A stretch of DNA of 64,000 nucleotides from NCBI RefSeq assembly GCF_006829085.1, contig NZ_BJTC01000001.1, forward strand, positions 310,001 through 374,000, written 5' to 3'. This stretch comes from Chryseobacterium sp. ON_d1 (GTDB lineage: Bacteria; Bacteroidota; Bacteroidia; Flavobacteriales; Weeksellaceae). Of this stretch, positions 1 to 10,100 are shown in pieces; positions within the stretch are counted from its first letter, which is position 1; each line of letters opens with the position of its first letter. Made by a program: the position numbers and the translations under genes. Below the pieces are notes generated by a model, which saw only the letters and a list, made by a program, of their open reading frames with translations, searched no databases and had not been told where the DNA came from.

Positions 1-637
1 CAATTTCAATCACTTCCTGATATTTCGTGAGCTGGTTAGCAACCGGCAGTAATGCCTGTTGTAAAGTGAAGTTTTCAGGATCAGCTGCGATAGCCGTTTT
101 CAATACATCATAAGCAGGTTGGTATTGTTTAAGACTGCTGTAGGCTAGAGAAAGATCATAAGCAACATCAGGATCAGCAGCATTAAGAGTATTTGCTTTT
201 TTGAGATAATTGAGCCTGGATTCAGGATTGTCTGCATAGGCTGCAAGCTGTTTATAAGCACTGAAGTTAAGGCTGTCAAGCTGAATGATCTGCTCAAGAT
301 AAGCTTTGGCATTGGCCACATTTCCCCTTCTGGAATTGATGCTGGTCAGACTGAATAGAGTAGGCAGGCTGTTCGGCTGAATGGTATTGATTTTCTGATA
401 ATTTTTTTCTGCTTCCTGCAGCTTTCCGGCCATCATATTGCAATAAGCTATTTGTGAAAGGGCTTTTATATCCTGTGTCTCTCCGGGATATATGCTCTGA
501 AGATAGTTAGCAGCATCGGCATAACGCTGTGTTTCATAATATTCAAGGAGCTTTTCAGTATCAATTTTTGTGGATTGAGCCGTGACACAGCTGAAACCAG
601 ATAATATAATACACAAAGATATTCCTATTTTCATCAT
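1..637 (-). CDS. TPR-repeat periplasmic protein, 5' part only
   Basis: The reading frame is open from ATG at 637 down to the window edge, so the C-terminus lies outside. The product starts with a signal peptide (MMKIGISLCIILSGFSCVTA) and continues as helix-rich repeats spaced about 34 residues apart, for example 'YETQRYADAANYLQSIYP' and 'NSLPTLFSLTSINSRRGNVA'. These look like tetratricopeptide repeats, a protein-interaction scaffold. Because the signal peptide is followed by TPRs, the protein probably sits in the periplasm or on the outer membrane. A Cys in the signal region is not in a good lipobox. Partners cannot be named from this fragment. Confidence 0.75.
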   Translation of the reverse strand, partial: MMKIGISLCIILSGFSCVTAQSTKIDTEKLLEYYETQRYADAANYLQSIYPGETQDIKALSQIAYCNMMAGKLQEAEKNYQKINTIQPNSLPTLFSLTSINSRRGNVANAKAYLEQIIQLDSLNFSAYKQLAAYADNPESRLNYLKKANTLNAADPDVAYDLSLAYSSLKQYQPAYDVLKTAIAADPENFTLQQALLPVANQLTKYQEVIEI

Positions 638-805
638 GGTTATTTTTTAACTAAAATATCGGTTATTTACGGAGATTCCAAATTTTAATATCGCTTATTG
701 GTGATTTTTTTAACCTTATGGATGATTTATAATAAAAATCAAAATCTTATTTTCATTAGATTTCTTATATTCACTTGATAGAACAGGACCTGACAAAACA
801 AAAAT

Positions 806-1309
806 ATGGAAATAAAAACAGTACAGTCATTCATAGATTATTATGGAAAAATAAGAGAGAGAACCAACCGTATTATAGAAGCTGTTCCTCCGCAGCATAT
901 TGATTTTTCCTATAAACCCGGAAAATTTACCATTGGTGACCAGATAAGACATATTGCAGCCATTGAGCGATATATGTATGGAGAAACCATTGCAGGGAGA
1001 AAAAGTGCTTATCCTGGATGTGGAAAAGAACTGGCTGACGGTTACGAAAATACAGTTACGTTTTTTAATGAAATGCACAGGCAAACCCTTGGAATTATTA
1101 ATGGGCTTACCGACGAAGACCTCACCAGGAAATGCCTGACTCCTGCTAACAGTGAAATTTCTATATGGAAATGGCTCCGTGCTATGATAGAGCATGAAAT
1201 CCACCACCGGGCAGAACTATACATCTATCTGAACCTTCTGGATGTAAAGACACCGCAGATCTATGGTTTCTCCGCAGAAGAAGTACAGGAAATGAGTGTG
1301 AAATTATAG
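806..1309 (+). CDS. DinB-family putative metal-dependent protein
   Basis: The 167-residue length and four-helix pattern fit the DinB/YfiT-like superfamily. The expected metal-binding histidines are present: H49 in 'IRHIAAIE' and the H130-x3-H134 pair in 'IEHEIHHRAEL'. Family members bind a divalent metal, and some are thiol-dependent transferases (bacillithiol or mycothiol), but most have no known reaction and none is inferred here. The gene stands alone, with about 168 bp of AT-rich DNA separating it from the divergent TPR gene. Confidence 0.8.
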   Translation: MEIKTVQSFIDYYGKIRERTNRIIEAVPPQHIDFSYKPGKFTIGDQIRHIAAIERYMYGETIAGRKSAYPGCGKELADGYENTVTFFNEMHRQTLGIINGLTDEDLTRKCLTPANSEISIWKWLRAMIEHEIHHRAELYIYLNLLDVKTPQIYGFSAEEVQEMSVKL

Positions 1310-1365
1310 TGTTGAAAAGGAATGACTGAGGTTAATTTGTATATTAGCCCATTCAAAAAATAATA

Positions 1366-3132
1366 ATGGCCAGACCTCTTATCATTCCTCTTTTACTGTT
1401 TTTAAACAGTACATATGCACAGACCAATTCTATAATCAAACCGGGTGATACCGTGAAATATTTGCCACAATCTCATAAACCTTCATGGATCTCAATACAG
1501 TCTGCTGATGCCAATCTGGGAGTTGCATTGTTGATGGATGGAAAAAAAATAAAAGAACAGGATGATTCCCGTGGAATAAAAAGTATTGAACGTTTATATT
1601 TTACTCCTGAAAAAGGAAAAAAATATGAAGTAAAAATATGGGCCAAATCTTATCTTGAAAAGAGCAAAGCGGTAAAAGTCACTATCACAGAATCCAAAAA
1701 TGTACCTGTTTTGAATGGCCAGTTCACTTCCGATCAGTTTGTAGAAGATCTGAGAACATTCCGTTCTATCAGGGAAAAAGCAAATTCCGGACTGTATGTT
1801 TACAGAAATAAAAAACAAATAGACAGCATCTACCAGCAGGCGGAAGAAAAAGCCCGGAACAGTAAAAATATTTTCGATTTCTATAAAGTTATTACCCAAC
1901 TTACCGGATTTGAAGGGAGCTGTCATAATTATACAGATCTACCCAATCATGCTTCATATTATCTTACTCAGAAACCAGAATACCTTCCCATCACACTGAA
2001 GAATATTGATGGACGCCTGCTTCAGGACTCTAAAGATACAGCCGTGCCTCTTGGGGCCGAAATCCTTTCCATCAACGGAGTTTCTGCAAAACAAATGATA
2101 AGACGCTTTTCCCAGTACTATTTTTCTGACGGGTATTCCATGCCTTACAAGGAAACCACAGGTTTTGAAAGAGGGATGCTGGATAAATTTTATATAGAAT
2201 TCGGAAACCATAAAGAGTATTTGATCCAATATCAATGGAATGGAGTTGTAAAAGAAGTTTCCCTGCCGGGAATACCCTTGGAAAGCTTTAAAAAACTTCA
2301 GGAATCAAGATATTCACTTACTTTTGATAAAAAACTGTTGTCTGAGAAATATAGTTTTAGTAAAGAAGGAGAAGGAATTTACAGACTTTCTTTGAGAGGC
2401 TTCGATTTTGCAACCGGAAAAGAAGATCCTGCTTATAAAAAATTCAGTGTTTTTCTTGATCAGATGATGGATACTCTGGAGCAGGAAAAAATACAGAATC
2501 TGATCATTGATCTCAGAGGAAATACAGGAGGTACGGGAGCTCTTTATGAAAAAGTATTTTCCTATCTTACACAAAGACCTTTCCGCGACAGCCATTATGC
2601 TTATACTCAATTTAACGAAGTTCCCCTGGAAGAAAAACTGGTCATAACACCTCTTTTTCTTTCCAATGGAGTACAGGATAAACATGGATTGAATGCCTAT
2701 CTGAAACAGCTTTATCCTAAAAACGTACAGGGAAAATATTATTGGGCGGATGGCAAAAATCCATCCATTATGCCTAATGAAAGAACGTTTAAAGGACAGA
2801 TTTACCTGCTTGTAGACCAAAGGGTAGCTTCCGCAGCTTCACATCTGGCTTCACTTATTAAATCTTACACCAATGCAGTAGTGATTGGGAAAGAAACAGT
2901 AGGTGGATATTATGAACATAACGGACATCTTCCGCTGGTATATGAACTTCCCAATACAGGGATTCAGACAGGATTTTCTATTGTCCACGTGATTCAGGAT
3001 GCGCAAAATCTTCCGGATCAGAAAAAAGGACAGGGAATCATTCCCCACATTGCAATACAGGAAACTGATCAGGATTTTCTTGACCAGACCGATGTTTATC
3101 TGAAAAAAGTATCAGAACTGAGAAAACAGTAA
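1366..3132 (+). CDS. Secreted S41-family peptidase
   Basis: A 588-residue protein with an N-terminal signal peptide ending near 'NSTYAQ'. Residues about 120-300 form a divergent N-terminal region, and the C-terminal half is a TSPc/S41 peptidase domain with 'LIIDLRGNTGG' and a 'VASAASHLASLI' serine motif (S489 or S492). The usual CTP catalytic Lys (GKG) is replaced by 'GKETVGGYY', more like the tricorn/IRBP branch of S41, where a Glu assists. No clear PDZ domain is visible. It probably acts on peptides in the periplasm or outside the cell. A hairpin terminator follows directly. Confidence 0.85.
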   Translation: MARPLIIPLLLFLNSTYAQTNSIIKPGDTVKYLPQSHKPSWISIQSADANLGVALLMDGKKIKEQDDSRGIKSIERLYFTPEKGKKYEVKIWAKSYLEKSKAVKVTITESKNVPVLNGQFTSDQFVEDLRTFRSIREKANSGLYVYRNKKQIDSIYQQAEEKARNSKNIFDFYKVITQLTGFEGSCHNYTDLPNHASYYLTQKPEYLPITLKNIDGRLLQDSKDTAVPLGAEILSINGVSAKQMIRRFSQYYFSDGYSMPYKETTGFERGMLDKFYIEFGNHKEYLIQYQWNGVVKEVSLPGIPLESFKKLQESRYSLTFDKKLLSEKYSFSKEGEGIYRLSLRGFDFATGKEDPAYKKFSVFLDQMMDTLEQEKIQNLIIDLRGNTGGTGALYEKVFSYLTQRPFRDSHYAYTQFNEVPLEEKLVITPLFLSNGVQDKHGLNAYLKQLYPKNVQGKYYWADGKNPSIMPNERTFKGQIYLLVDQRVASAASHLASLIKSYTNAVVIGKETVGGYYEHNGHLPLVYELPNTGIQTGFSIVHVIQDAQNLPDQKKGQGIIPHIAIQETDQDFLDQTDVYLKKVSELRKQ

Positions 3133-3158
3133 GAAAAATATATACCGAATTTAATATA

Positions 3159-3188
3159 AACCAGCTGTCGTAATGCAGCTGGTTTTTT
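3159..3188 (+). terminator. Intrinsic terminator after S41 peptidase
   Basis: AACCAGCTG and CAGCTGGTT form a 9-bp stem with a short loop, followed by TTTTT. It lies 27 bp beyond the S41 stop codon. Confidence 0.85.
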
Positions 3189-3403
3189 AATTGTTAATGA
3201 TTCAGTATATTTTAGTTTATTTCTATTGATAGTGATAAATAAATTGCTTTTGTTTATTAAAAAATGTTAAATACTGATCTGGTATTGAGATATTTGTTTG
3301 TTTATTTTAATCATTTGTTTTAGAATTATTAATGGAAAGTCGTAGAACTACTACAAAATTTCAGATTACATGTAGAAAATTTTCTGAATAGCGGTTGCCG
3401 TTT

Positions 3404-3676
3404 TATATTTGTAATACCACCAATCCAATTACAAAAATTAATAATGAGAAAAATCTGCTTACCATAAAGTAAAACCAGAAAGAGTCTTAAAATTCAACGG
3501 GGATTTAAGCAAGACTACAGCTTTACTTTATTCATATCATATTACCCTGCTTTGACCTCAACATCTGGTTTCACTATCATAGAGGAATGGAACACGGATG
3601 ATATCTAACTGATTTTTTATTTCAGATAGATTCAGATAAAAAAACTTGACACCCAATCAATCAAAATATTACAATT
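3404..3676 (+). promoter_or_regulatory. Long structured leader upstream of vgrG
   Basis: The sequence TATATTTG at 3404-3411 fits the flavobacterial -7 box TAnnTTTG, although no good -33 box is seen at the usual distance. This would give a leader of about 250 nt. It holds a 7-codon ORF (3444-3467, MRKICLP), whose end overlaps a perfect 10-bp inverted repeat (ATAAAGTAAA at 3464-3473, TTTACTTTAT at 3522-3531). Inside that repeat are two mutually exclusive smaller stems: AGTCTT with AAGACT, or CTTAAA with TTTAAG. No poly-T run follows, so this is not a plain terminator. A regulatory role is inferred. The rest of the 3189-3676 gap shows no gene. Confidence 0.4.
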
Positions 3677-5839
3677 ATGTTTCAGGATGATCGTTCACCT
3701 AAAATGCCTGTTTCCAAAGATAAAATTTCAGCTGTAAACAGTGTTGAAGAAACATTGACAGAGCAGGCAGTCAGCAAAACTGCTCAGAAAGTACAGGAAA
3801 AATCTAGTGGAACCGTTAAGAAAGCTACTGAAAAAATGGTTCAGGCCCAAGCCTATACCGGAATGGTTCAAAACGGTTCTCAAATGTTTATGAATCAGGT
3901 TAAACAGCCTAATCCTCCCACTCTGGTAGAAGATAGAGTATGGGCAAAGCAGCCAACTTCCGGAATTTATAATGCCAATACTATTCCTGGAAATCAGGTG
4001 GCTGGTATTAATCGTGTGGTAAAACTTGAAATTGTAATTGACGGAAAAGTGATCAAACATTTCAAGAGTTTTCAGCTAAAACAGAGTGCCGTAAGACATC
4101 ATGAATTTGATCTGATGCTGGCCCATGATACACTGGGAAGTTCAGAAAACCATAATCTGGAGGAAGCTCAGAATTTTCTTGGAAAAAGAATGACGGTGAT
4201 CTTCAGATATAAAGATGTTGAAGACGGTCCGGAAAGGAATTTTGTAGGAGTGATTACAGAAGTAGGTTTCAGCCAGGAAAAAGGAAGCCTGGGAAATATA
4301 GTTCTTACTGGTTCCAGTCCTACTGTTCTTTTAGATGCTGCACCCCATATTCAAAGTTTTGGAGGGGCACAGGAAATCAGTCTGAACAGTATTGCGGATC
4401 AGGTCATCAAAGAAGGGCTGGGACAAAATACCTTTGATTTCAGGGTAGATGCAGCTCATGGAAACGTTTCCTACAGCTCACAATATGAAGAAACCCATTA
4501 TAATTATCTGGCCAGAATTGCAGAAGCCTATGGGGAACAGTTTTATTATGATGGTGAAGTACTGCATTTCGGAAAGCTTCCCCCCCAGGAAAAACCTGTA
4601 AAACTTACCTATGGAAGCAGTGTGAGTGATGTCAAGATAAAAATGAAAGCACAGCACGTGAATCCGTCATTCTATGGGTATAACAGCAGCAAAAATGAAA
4701 AATTGATGGCCGGAAGCTCAAAGATCAGCCATACCTCAGATATTGCTAAAAGGGCTTATGAAATTTCAGAGAGGATCTTTACCACTCCATCGCTGAGAGT
4801 GGCTCCTATAAAAGCCGTTTCTTTCATGGATGTTGAAAACTCCCAAAAAGGAACAGCAGGCAGTAAAGCTGCTGAAGTATTTGTTATTTCAGGGGTTACA
4901 ACGGTGCCATTTCTTTATCCCGGCTGTATTGCCGATATCGAGATGAGAAAAGCTGAAAGCAGTGAAACCACCTACTTTACCAAACTGATGATTACAGAGA
5001 TGTATCACGAAGTAGATGCAAGAGGATATTATACAGGAACCTTTGAGGCCATTGCTTCCGATACAGGATTTATTCCCCGACCGGAATTTCACATCCCAAA
5101 AGCGGATGCTCAGTTTGCGAAAGTGATTTCTAATGCAGACCCTTTGAACCAGGGAAGAGTGAAAGTACAGTTTGACTGGCAAAATGGTTCTACCACTACT
5201 GAATATATCAGAGTGATGACTCCTGATGGCGGAGGAAGTGAAAAAGTAAGTAAAAACCGCGGATTTATGGCCATTCCGGAAGAAGGAGATCAGGTGGTTG
5301 TTAATTTTGCCCACCAGCACCCTGACCGTCCGTTTGTGATGGGTGGAATGTTCCATGGAGGAGTTGGCGGAGGCGGAGGGGCCGGAAATAATATTAAAAG
5401 CTTAAGCAGTAAAAGCGGTCACACCATGAGCCTGGATGATGGCGGAGGAATTACAGTGAAAGATAAGGACCAGAACTCTGTTTTTCTGGATGGAGCCGGA
5501 AATATAACCATAGACAGCAAGATTTCCATTACCCTGAATTGTGGAAGCAGCTCTATTTATATGGATAAAGATGGCAATATTCAGATTAAAGGAAAAGAAA
5601 TATTGGTTCAGGGAATTAATATCGGAGTGGGAGGAACATCAAGTATTGGAGTTGGAGTAGGCCCTGAGGACGGTGATCCAACTTCGGGTGTCGGGATCAA
5701 ATCAGATACACTGGATATCGGAACTAAAACATTGTCTATGAGAGGAGATACCGAGGCCAATCTCAGCAGTGGGAGTAAAATCAATATCGGTGGAGGAAGC
5801 GAGACGAATATTGTAAGTGGAACTGTAAAACTGAATTGA
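3677..5839 (+). CDS. vgrG: Type VI secretion VgrG spike protein
   Basis: This 720-residue protein has VgrG architecture. A low-complexity N-terminus (residues 1-100) is followed by gp27-like domains (about 110-460, with 'VVKLEIVIDGKVIKHFKSF'), a gp5 OB-fold (about 470-560, 'GRVKVQFDW', 'EEGDQVVVNF', 'DRPFVMGGMFHG'), a Gly-rich hinge and a C-terminal beta-helix of short repeats ('GGGITVKDKDQNSVFLD'). VgrG trimers cap the Hcp tube and carry effectors out of the cell. No sheath or baseplate gene is in the window, so this is an orphan vgrG/effector island relying on a T6SS (probably T6SS-iii) encoded elsewhere. It overlaps the next gene. Confidence 0.93.
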   Translation: MFQDDRSPKMPVSKDKISAVNSVEETLTEQAVSKTAQKVQEKSSGTVKKATEKMVQAQAYTGMVQNGSQMFMNQVKQPNPPTLVEDRVWAKQPTSGIYNANTIPGNQVAGINRVVKLEIVIDGKVIKHFKSFQLKQSAVRHHEFDLMLAHDTLGSSENHNLEEAQNFLGKRMTVIFRYKDVEDGPERNFVGVITEVGFSQEKGSLGNIVLTGSSPTVLLDAAPHIQSFGGAQEISLNSIADQVIKEGLGQNTFDFRVDAAHGNVSYSSQYEETHYNYLARIAEAYGEQFYYDGEVLHFGKLPPQEKPVKLTYGSSVSDVKIKMKAQHVNPSFYGYNSSKNEKLMAGSSKISHTSDIAKRAYEISERIFTTPSLRVAPIKAVSFMDVENSQKGTAGSKAAEVFVISGVTTVPFLYPGCIADIEMRKAESSETTYFTKLMITEMYHEVDARGYYTGTFEAIASDTGFIPRPEFHIPKADAQFAKVISNADPLNQGRVKVQFDWQNGSTTTEYIRVMTPDGGGSEKVSKNRGFMAIPEEGDQVVVNFAHQHPDRPFVMGGMFHGGVGGGGGAGNNIKSLSSKSGHTMSLDDGGGITVKDKDQNSVFLDGAGNITIDSKISITLNCGSSSIYMDKDGNIQIKGKEILVQGINIGVGGTSSIGVGVGPEDGDPTSGVGIKSDTLDIGTKTLSMRGDTEANLSSGSKINIGGGSETNIVSGTVKLN

Positions 5840-7104
5840 TGCAGATGAATCCGGTAGATTTGGAATTGGTTAAATTAAAAAGACAATGGCAGAAAGTTGT
5901 TTCAAAGAACGAAGAAAAACCCATGCTGATCTGTTTAGGAGAAAAACACGAAACTGATCTTTTTGACGGGTTTATCAAATCGAAACTTTCTGAAGATGAA
6001 GAAGGTGATGATGTTTTTTTACTCCATTATCAGGAATTTAACGGAATGAATTCTTTTGGACAGACCTTATTGGATGAATGGACAGAGTTTTATGAAATGC
6101 TGAAGAAAAGTGAAGAGAATATTCCGGATTGGGAACTTAAATCTCCGGGTGAAACTTTTAAAACAGATGCTTACAAAGCATTTTATCCTCTGCTGGAACT
6201 GAAGAAAAATTTCCCCAATATTAAGGATTCCAGGATTTACATTTATATAGCTCCGTTAAGAATTTGTGATACCGAAGAGCTTTCTTTGTGGGTAAAAGAA
6301 TGGTGCAGGATCTGTGAAGCTTCAGAAAATAAAGATATTAAACTGGTCTGGGCAGAGCATCACACTTATAGGACACTGTCACAGATTCCTTCAGCCCATA
6401 GCTTCAGGGTAGAAGTAGACATTCACCAGTTAATGCAGAATACTGCTGCTCATACCAACCGGAAGAAGAACAGCCCGGATACAGATTTTCAGCAGCAGAT
6501 TCTTATTGCAAGTAATCACTTAAGCAAGGAAAGATTTAAAGAAGCGGAGTACGCCCTGAAAACAGCAGTAAAGCTGGCCAGGGAGCAAAAGAATAAACAG
6601 GGAGAAATCTCTGCCTACTTTATGCTTGCCCAAGCTTATACTGCAGACAGGAAAAAAGACCGCGCCGAAGATACTTACAGAACAATATTGGAAGAAGTAG
6701 AGCCGGATACGCCCCTGGAAATTCAGATGTATATGAATTATGGCAGCCATTTATTGGGGAACTCCAAAAAATCTGCTGCGCAAAAAGTATTTGAAAAAGC
6801 TGCAGAAACCGCTCAGAAGATTGGAGAATATGCAATGGCTATTGAATGTTACAGAATCATTGGTACATTGAATGACACTGTTCTGACAAAAGACAAAATG
6901 ATCAGGTACTTTGAAAAGTGCCTTGATATAGCAAAAATAATGGATCCTTCAGCACGGGAACAGAGTAGTCTGAGGTTTGTAGCCTCAATGCTGATTCTTA
7001 AATATGAAGGTGACCAGGATAAAAAAGCATTACTGGAAAGTGAAATGACAGCTTATTTTGGTAATGACTGGAGGGTAAGCGTGGAAAGACCAAAAGCTGG
7101 GTAA
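5839..7104 (+). CDS. TPR protein, probable effector-loading adaptor
   Basis: ATG at 5839 overlaps the vgrG stop codon (TGATG), implying coupled translation. A TTG three bases upstream is possible but less likely. The N-terminal ~210 residues are an unrecognised alpha/beta region ('MLICLGEKHETDLFDGF', 'IYIYIAPLRICDTEELSLWV'). Residues about 220-400 form TPR-like helical hairpins ('AEYALKTAVKLAREQKNKQGE', 'AEDTYRTILEEVEPDT'). Lying between vgrG and rhs, it is likely to be a chaperone or adaptor that places the Rhs effector on VgrG, as unrelated DUF4123 or Eag proteins do in Proteobacteria. That role rests on position only. Confidence 0.65.
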   Translation: MQMNPVDLELVKLKRQWQKVVSKNEEKPMLICLGEKHETDLFDGFIKSKLSEDEEGDDVFLLHYQEFNGMNSFGQTLLDEWTEFYEMLKKSEENIPDWELKSPGETFKTDAYKAFYPLLELKKNFPNIKDSRIYIYIAPLRICDTEELSLWVKEWCRICEASENKDIKLVWAEHHTYRTLSQIPSAHSFRVEVDIHQLMQNTAAHTNRKKNSPDTDFQQQILIASNHLSKERFKEAEYALKTAVKLAREQKNKQGEISAYFMLAQAYTADRKKDRAEDTYRTILEEVEPDTPLEIQMYMNYGSHLLGNSKKSAAQKVFEKAAETAQKIGEYAMAIECYRIIGTLNDTVLTKDKMIRYFEKCLDIAKIMDPSAREQSSLRFVASMLILKYEGDQDKKALLESEMTAYFGNDWRVSVERPKAG

Positions 7105-7122
7105 TCTCAAACTAAAAGAATC

Positions 7123-10100
7123 ATGGCAGATCTGGACAAAAAAACAGTAAAAACCATAAAGGTTGAAAAACCGGATATGAATCCGGACCGCTCCTTGAAG
7201 GTGAACGCAGATGTTACCTCAGTGAGCTGGGATAAAACCACGCAGGGCTGGAAAAACGGAATGAAAAATAATTTTGATTCCCTGAATCCTCTTTCTATGG
7301 CTAAATCCATTGCAGGAGGAGACAGCGCCCAGCCGGAAAAAAGTGGAAGTGGAGGTGGTGGAGACAGTGCTGTAACAGCAGAAAAAGCTGCTCCAGAAAG
7401 TAAAGTAAAGCTGATCAAAGTTAATACACCGGCAATGTCTTCCTCAGCGATTCAGCATACAAGCAAGCATTTTGATATTGTGCTGGCTATTGATATCCAT
7501 TGGACGCTCATTCCGCCGCCGCCTTCATTTATGCTGATTCCACTGCCATTACCACATCCGTTTATCGGGATTGTTTTTGATATCATGGATTACATTACAA
7601 TTACCATCCCAATTCCTCAGTTTGCCAGAAATCTTATGCCGTCACTTCCGGAAAGTATTCCGATGGGAGGTTCTATTTATGTTCATGGAAGGCACAAAGC
7701 AACTACGACTACGAGTGTTATGGGAGTTTTAATTCCGTTCAGGCATATCACCTCTCTGATTCCTGTTTATATTATTCCTTTTCCTCAGGAAGCTCCTCAC
7801 GAAGGAGAAGTCTATTATGGATCACAGACCGTTCTGGCGCAGGGAAGTAAGATGAGTGGAAACCAGCCTCAGCAGGTCCTTACCTGTATGGGATTTCCTT
7901 TCGGAATGACTATGCTGCCCGCCATGCCAAATAAACCAAAGAAAAATCCACTGGCCTATTTTGCTTTCTATAATAACTTCTCAAGTATGTATATCCAGAT
8001 CAATACGGGAGGTCCCGTACTGGTGGGAGGAGCGTTTGTTCCCCATGTTTACACACCCGGAGAAATGCTGATGCGTCTTGCCGGAATGTTTTTAATGAGA
8101 AGCTTAACAAAAAAGATAGGAAAGTTGGGAGCTAATGGTTTGAGAAAACTTAATAATAGTGTCCTTAAAAAAGCCCCACTCAATAAATTCAAATTTGCGA
8201 ATGCATTATCCAGGAAACTATGCCATTTTGGACTTGAACCTGTGAATTTTGCTACGGGTGCAATGGTTTTTGAATGGGATGATTTTGTCATCCAGGGGAG
8301 TACACCTTTAGCCTGGAGAAATATATGGCACAGCGACAGACCTTATGATTTTGGGCCACTTGGAAACGGTGTTTTCAATAATCATGATCTGTTTATTATT
8401 CCGGATGAGGAAAATAAATGCGCCGGATGGATGCATCCTGATGAAAATATCGCTATGCTTATTCCTGTTCCTGAAATTGGGGAGGGAATGACTTACTTCA
8501 GAGATCAGAAAATCTGGCAGTACAGGCCCAGCAGCAGTATCTGGGTTGTGCGTAAAGGAACAGATATTTATACCTACAGACGTTTTCATCATCCTACAGA
8601 AGGAACAGTATATAAGGTAGCCCGTATTGAATATGGAGATGGAACCATTAGAGAATATGAATATGAAGACCGGAATATTATACTGAAAAATATAAAAGAT
8701 GTCAAGAGTGACTGTAGTATAGAAACTGTTATTCATCCGGAATATAAAAAAATAACGGAAGTTTATTATTGTTATAAAAAACAGAAAGACTTACAGGTTC
8801 GCTATGATTATGACGAACGCGGTAATCTTACCCACGTCTGGGATATTCATAAAAAGGCCATTGTTTTTGAATATGATGGAGAAAATCATGTCGTAAGAAG
8901 AACCAACCGTAACGGAATGGGCTATCAGTGGAAATATGATAAAAAAGGAAGGGTAATCTATACCAAAGGTTTAGATGGATATATGGAAGGAAGCCTCAGT
9001 TATGACGAAGAGGAAGGATTTACAGAAGTAATATATCCTAAACAAAACAATAAAACAGAACGTTATTATTATGATGATAATTTTCTTGTTTACAGGAAAA
9101 TAGATGGAGAAGGTGGAGAATATTGGTATGATTATACTGCTCATAACGAATTGAAAATGACAGGAACCCCAGAAGGGAAAGTTCAGGGATTTACTTATGA
9201 TGAAATGGGTAATATTAAGATTTTCCATACCCTGGATGGAGAAGAATATCATTACCAGTATAATGAATTTGGACAGGTCATTGCACGTTTATCTCCTTCA
9301 GGAGTTTCAGAAACATGGAGCTATGATGAAGATGGAAAACTGATAAGCTATACCGATCCTGCGGAAGACCGTATTTATTACGAATATGCTGATGGAGAAA
9401 GGCTTCCGGAAAAATGTATAAGAGAAAATATTACAGCATATTACGGATATAATAATAGAGGCCAGCTCCTTCAGTTGACTAATACTGCCGGAATTGAACA
9501 GTATTGGAAATATGATGAATATGGAAGACTTTTGGCCTTCAGCCCGGAACCTTTGAACAGAATCCTTTGGAACAGGGATGCTATGGGAAGAGTGGTAGAG
9601 GTGATTGAACAGGGACAATTGCCGTTAAAGCTCCGCTATGATGCCTATGACCTTCCTGTATACGCTACAGATGGGCGTGCAGAATGGCTGATGAGCTATA
9701 CTCCAATGGGAAGCCTGAAACGACAGGTCCGCCGGAATGCCATTACCGGTAAAAAAGAAGAAACGTTGGCTTTTGGATATGATGCTTATGAAAACTTAAT
9801 GAGCATTACCAATCAAAAAGGAGAAAGTTACTCTTTTGAAAGAAATAACAATAGTGAAATAATCGGTGAAACAGGTTTTGATGGTCAGAAAAAATTCTTT
9901 GTAAGAGATAAAGACGGTCTGGTAACCCAAACCAGAACCCCACAAGGCAAAAATATTTTTTATGAATATGATCTGGCAGGCAGACTGACACAGACCCATT
10001 ATCCTGATGGTTCCTGGGAAGCTTACCAGTATAACACTTCGGGGCTATTGATCCAGGCTGATAATGAAAATAGCACTGTCGCCTTTCAGAGAAATAAACT

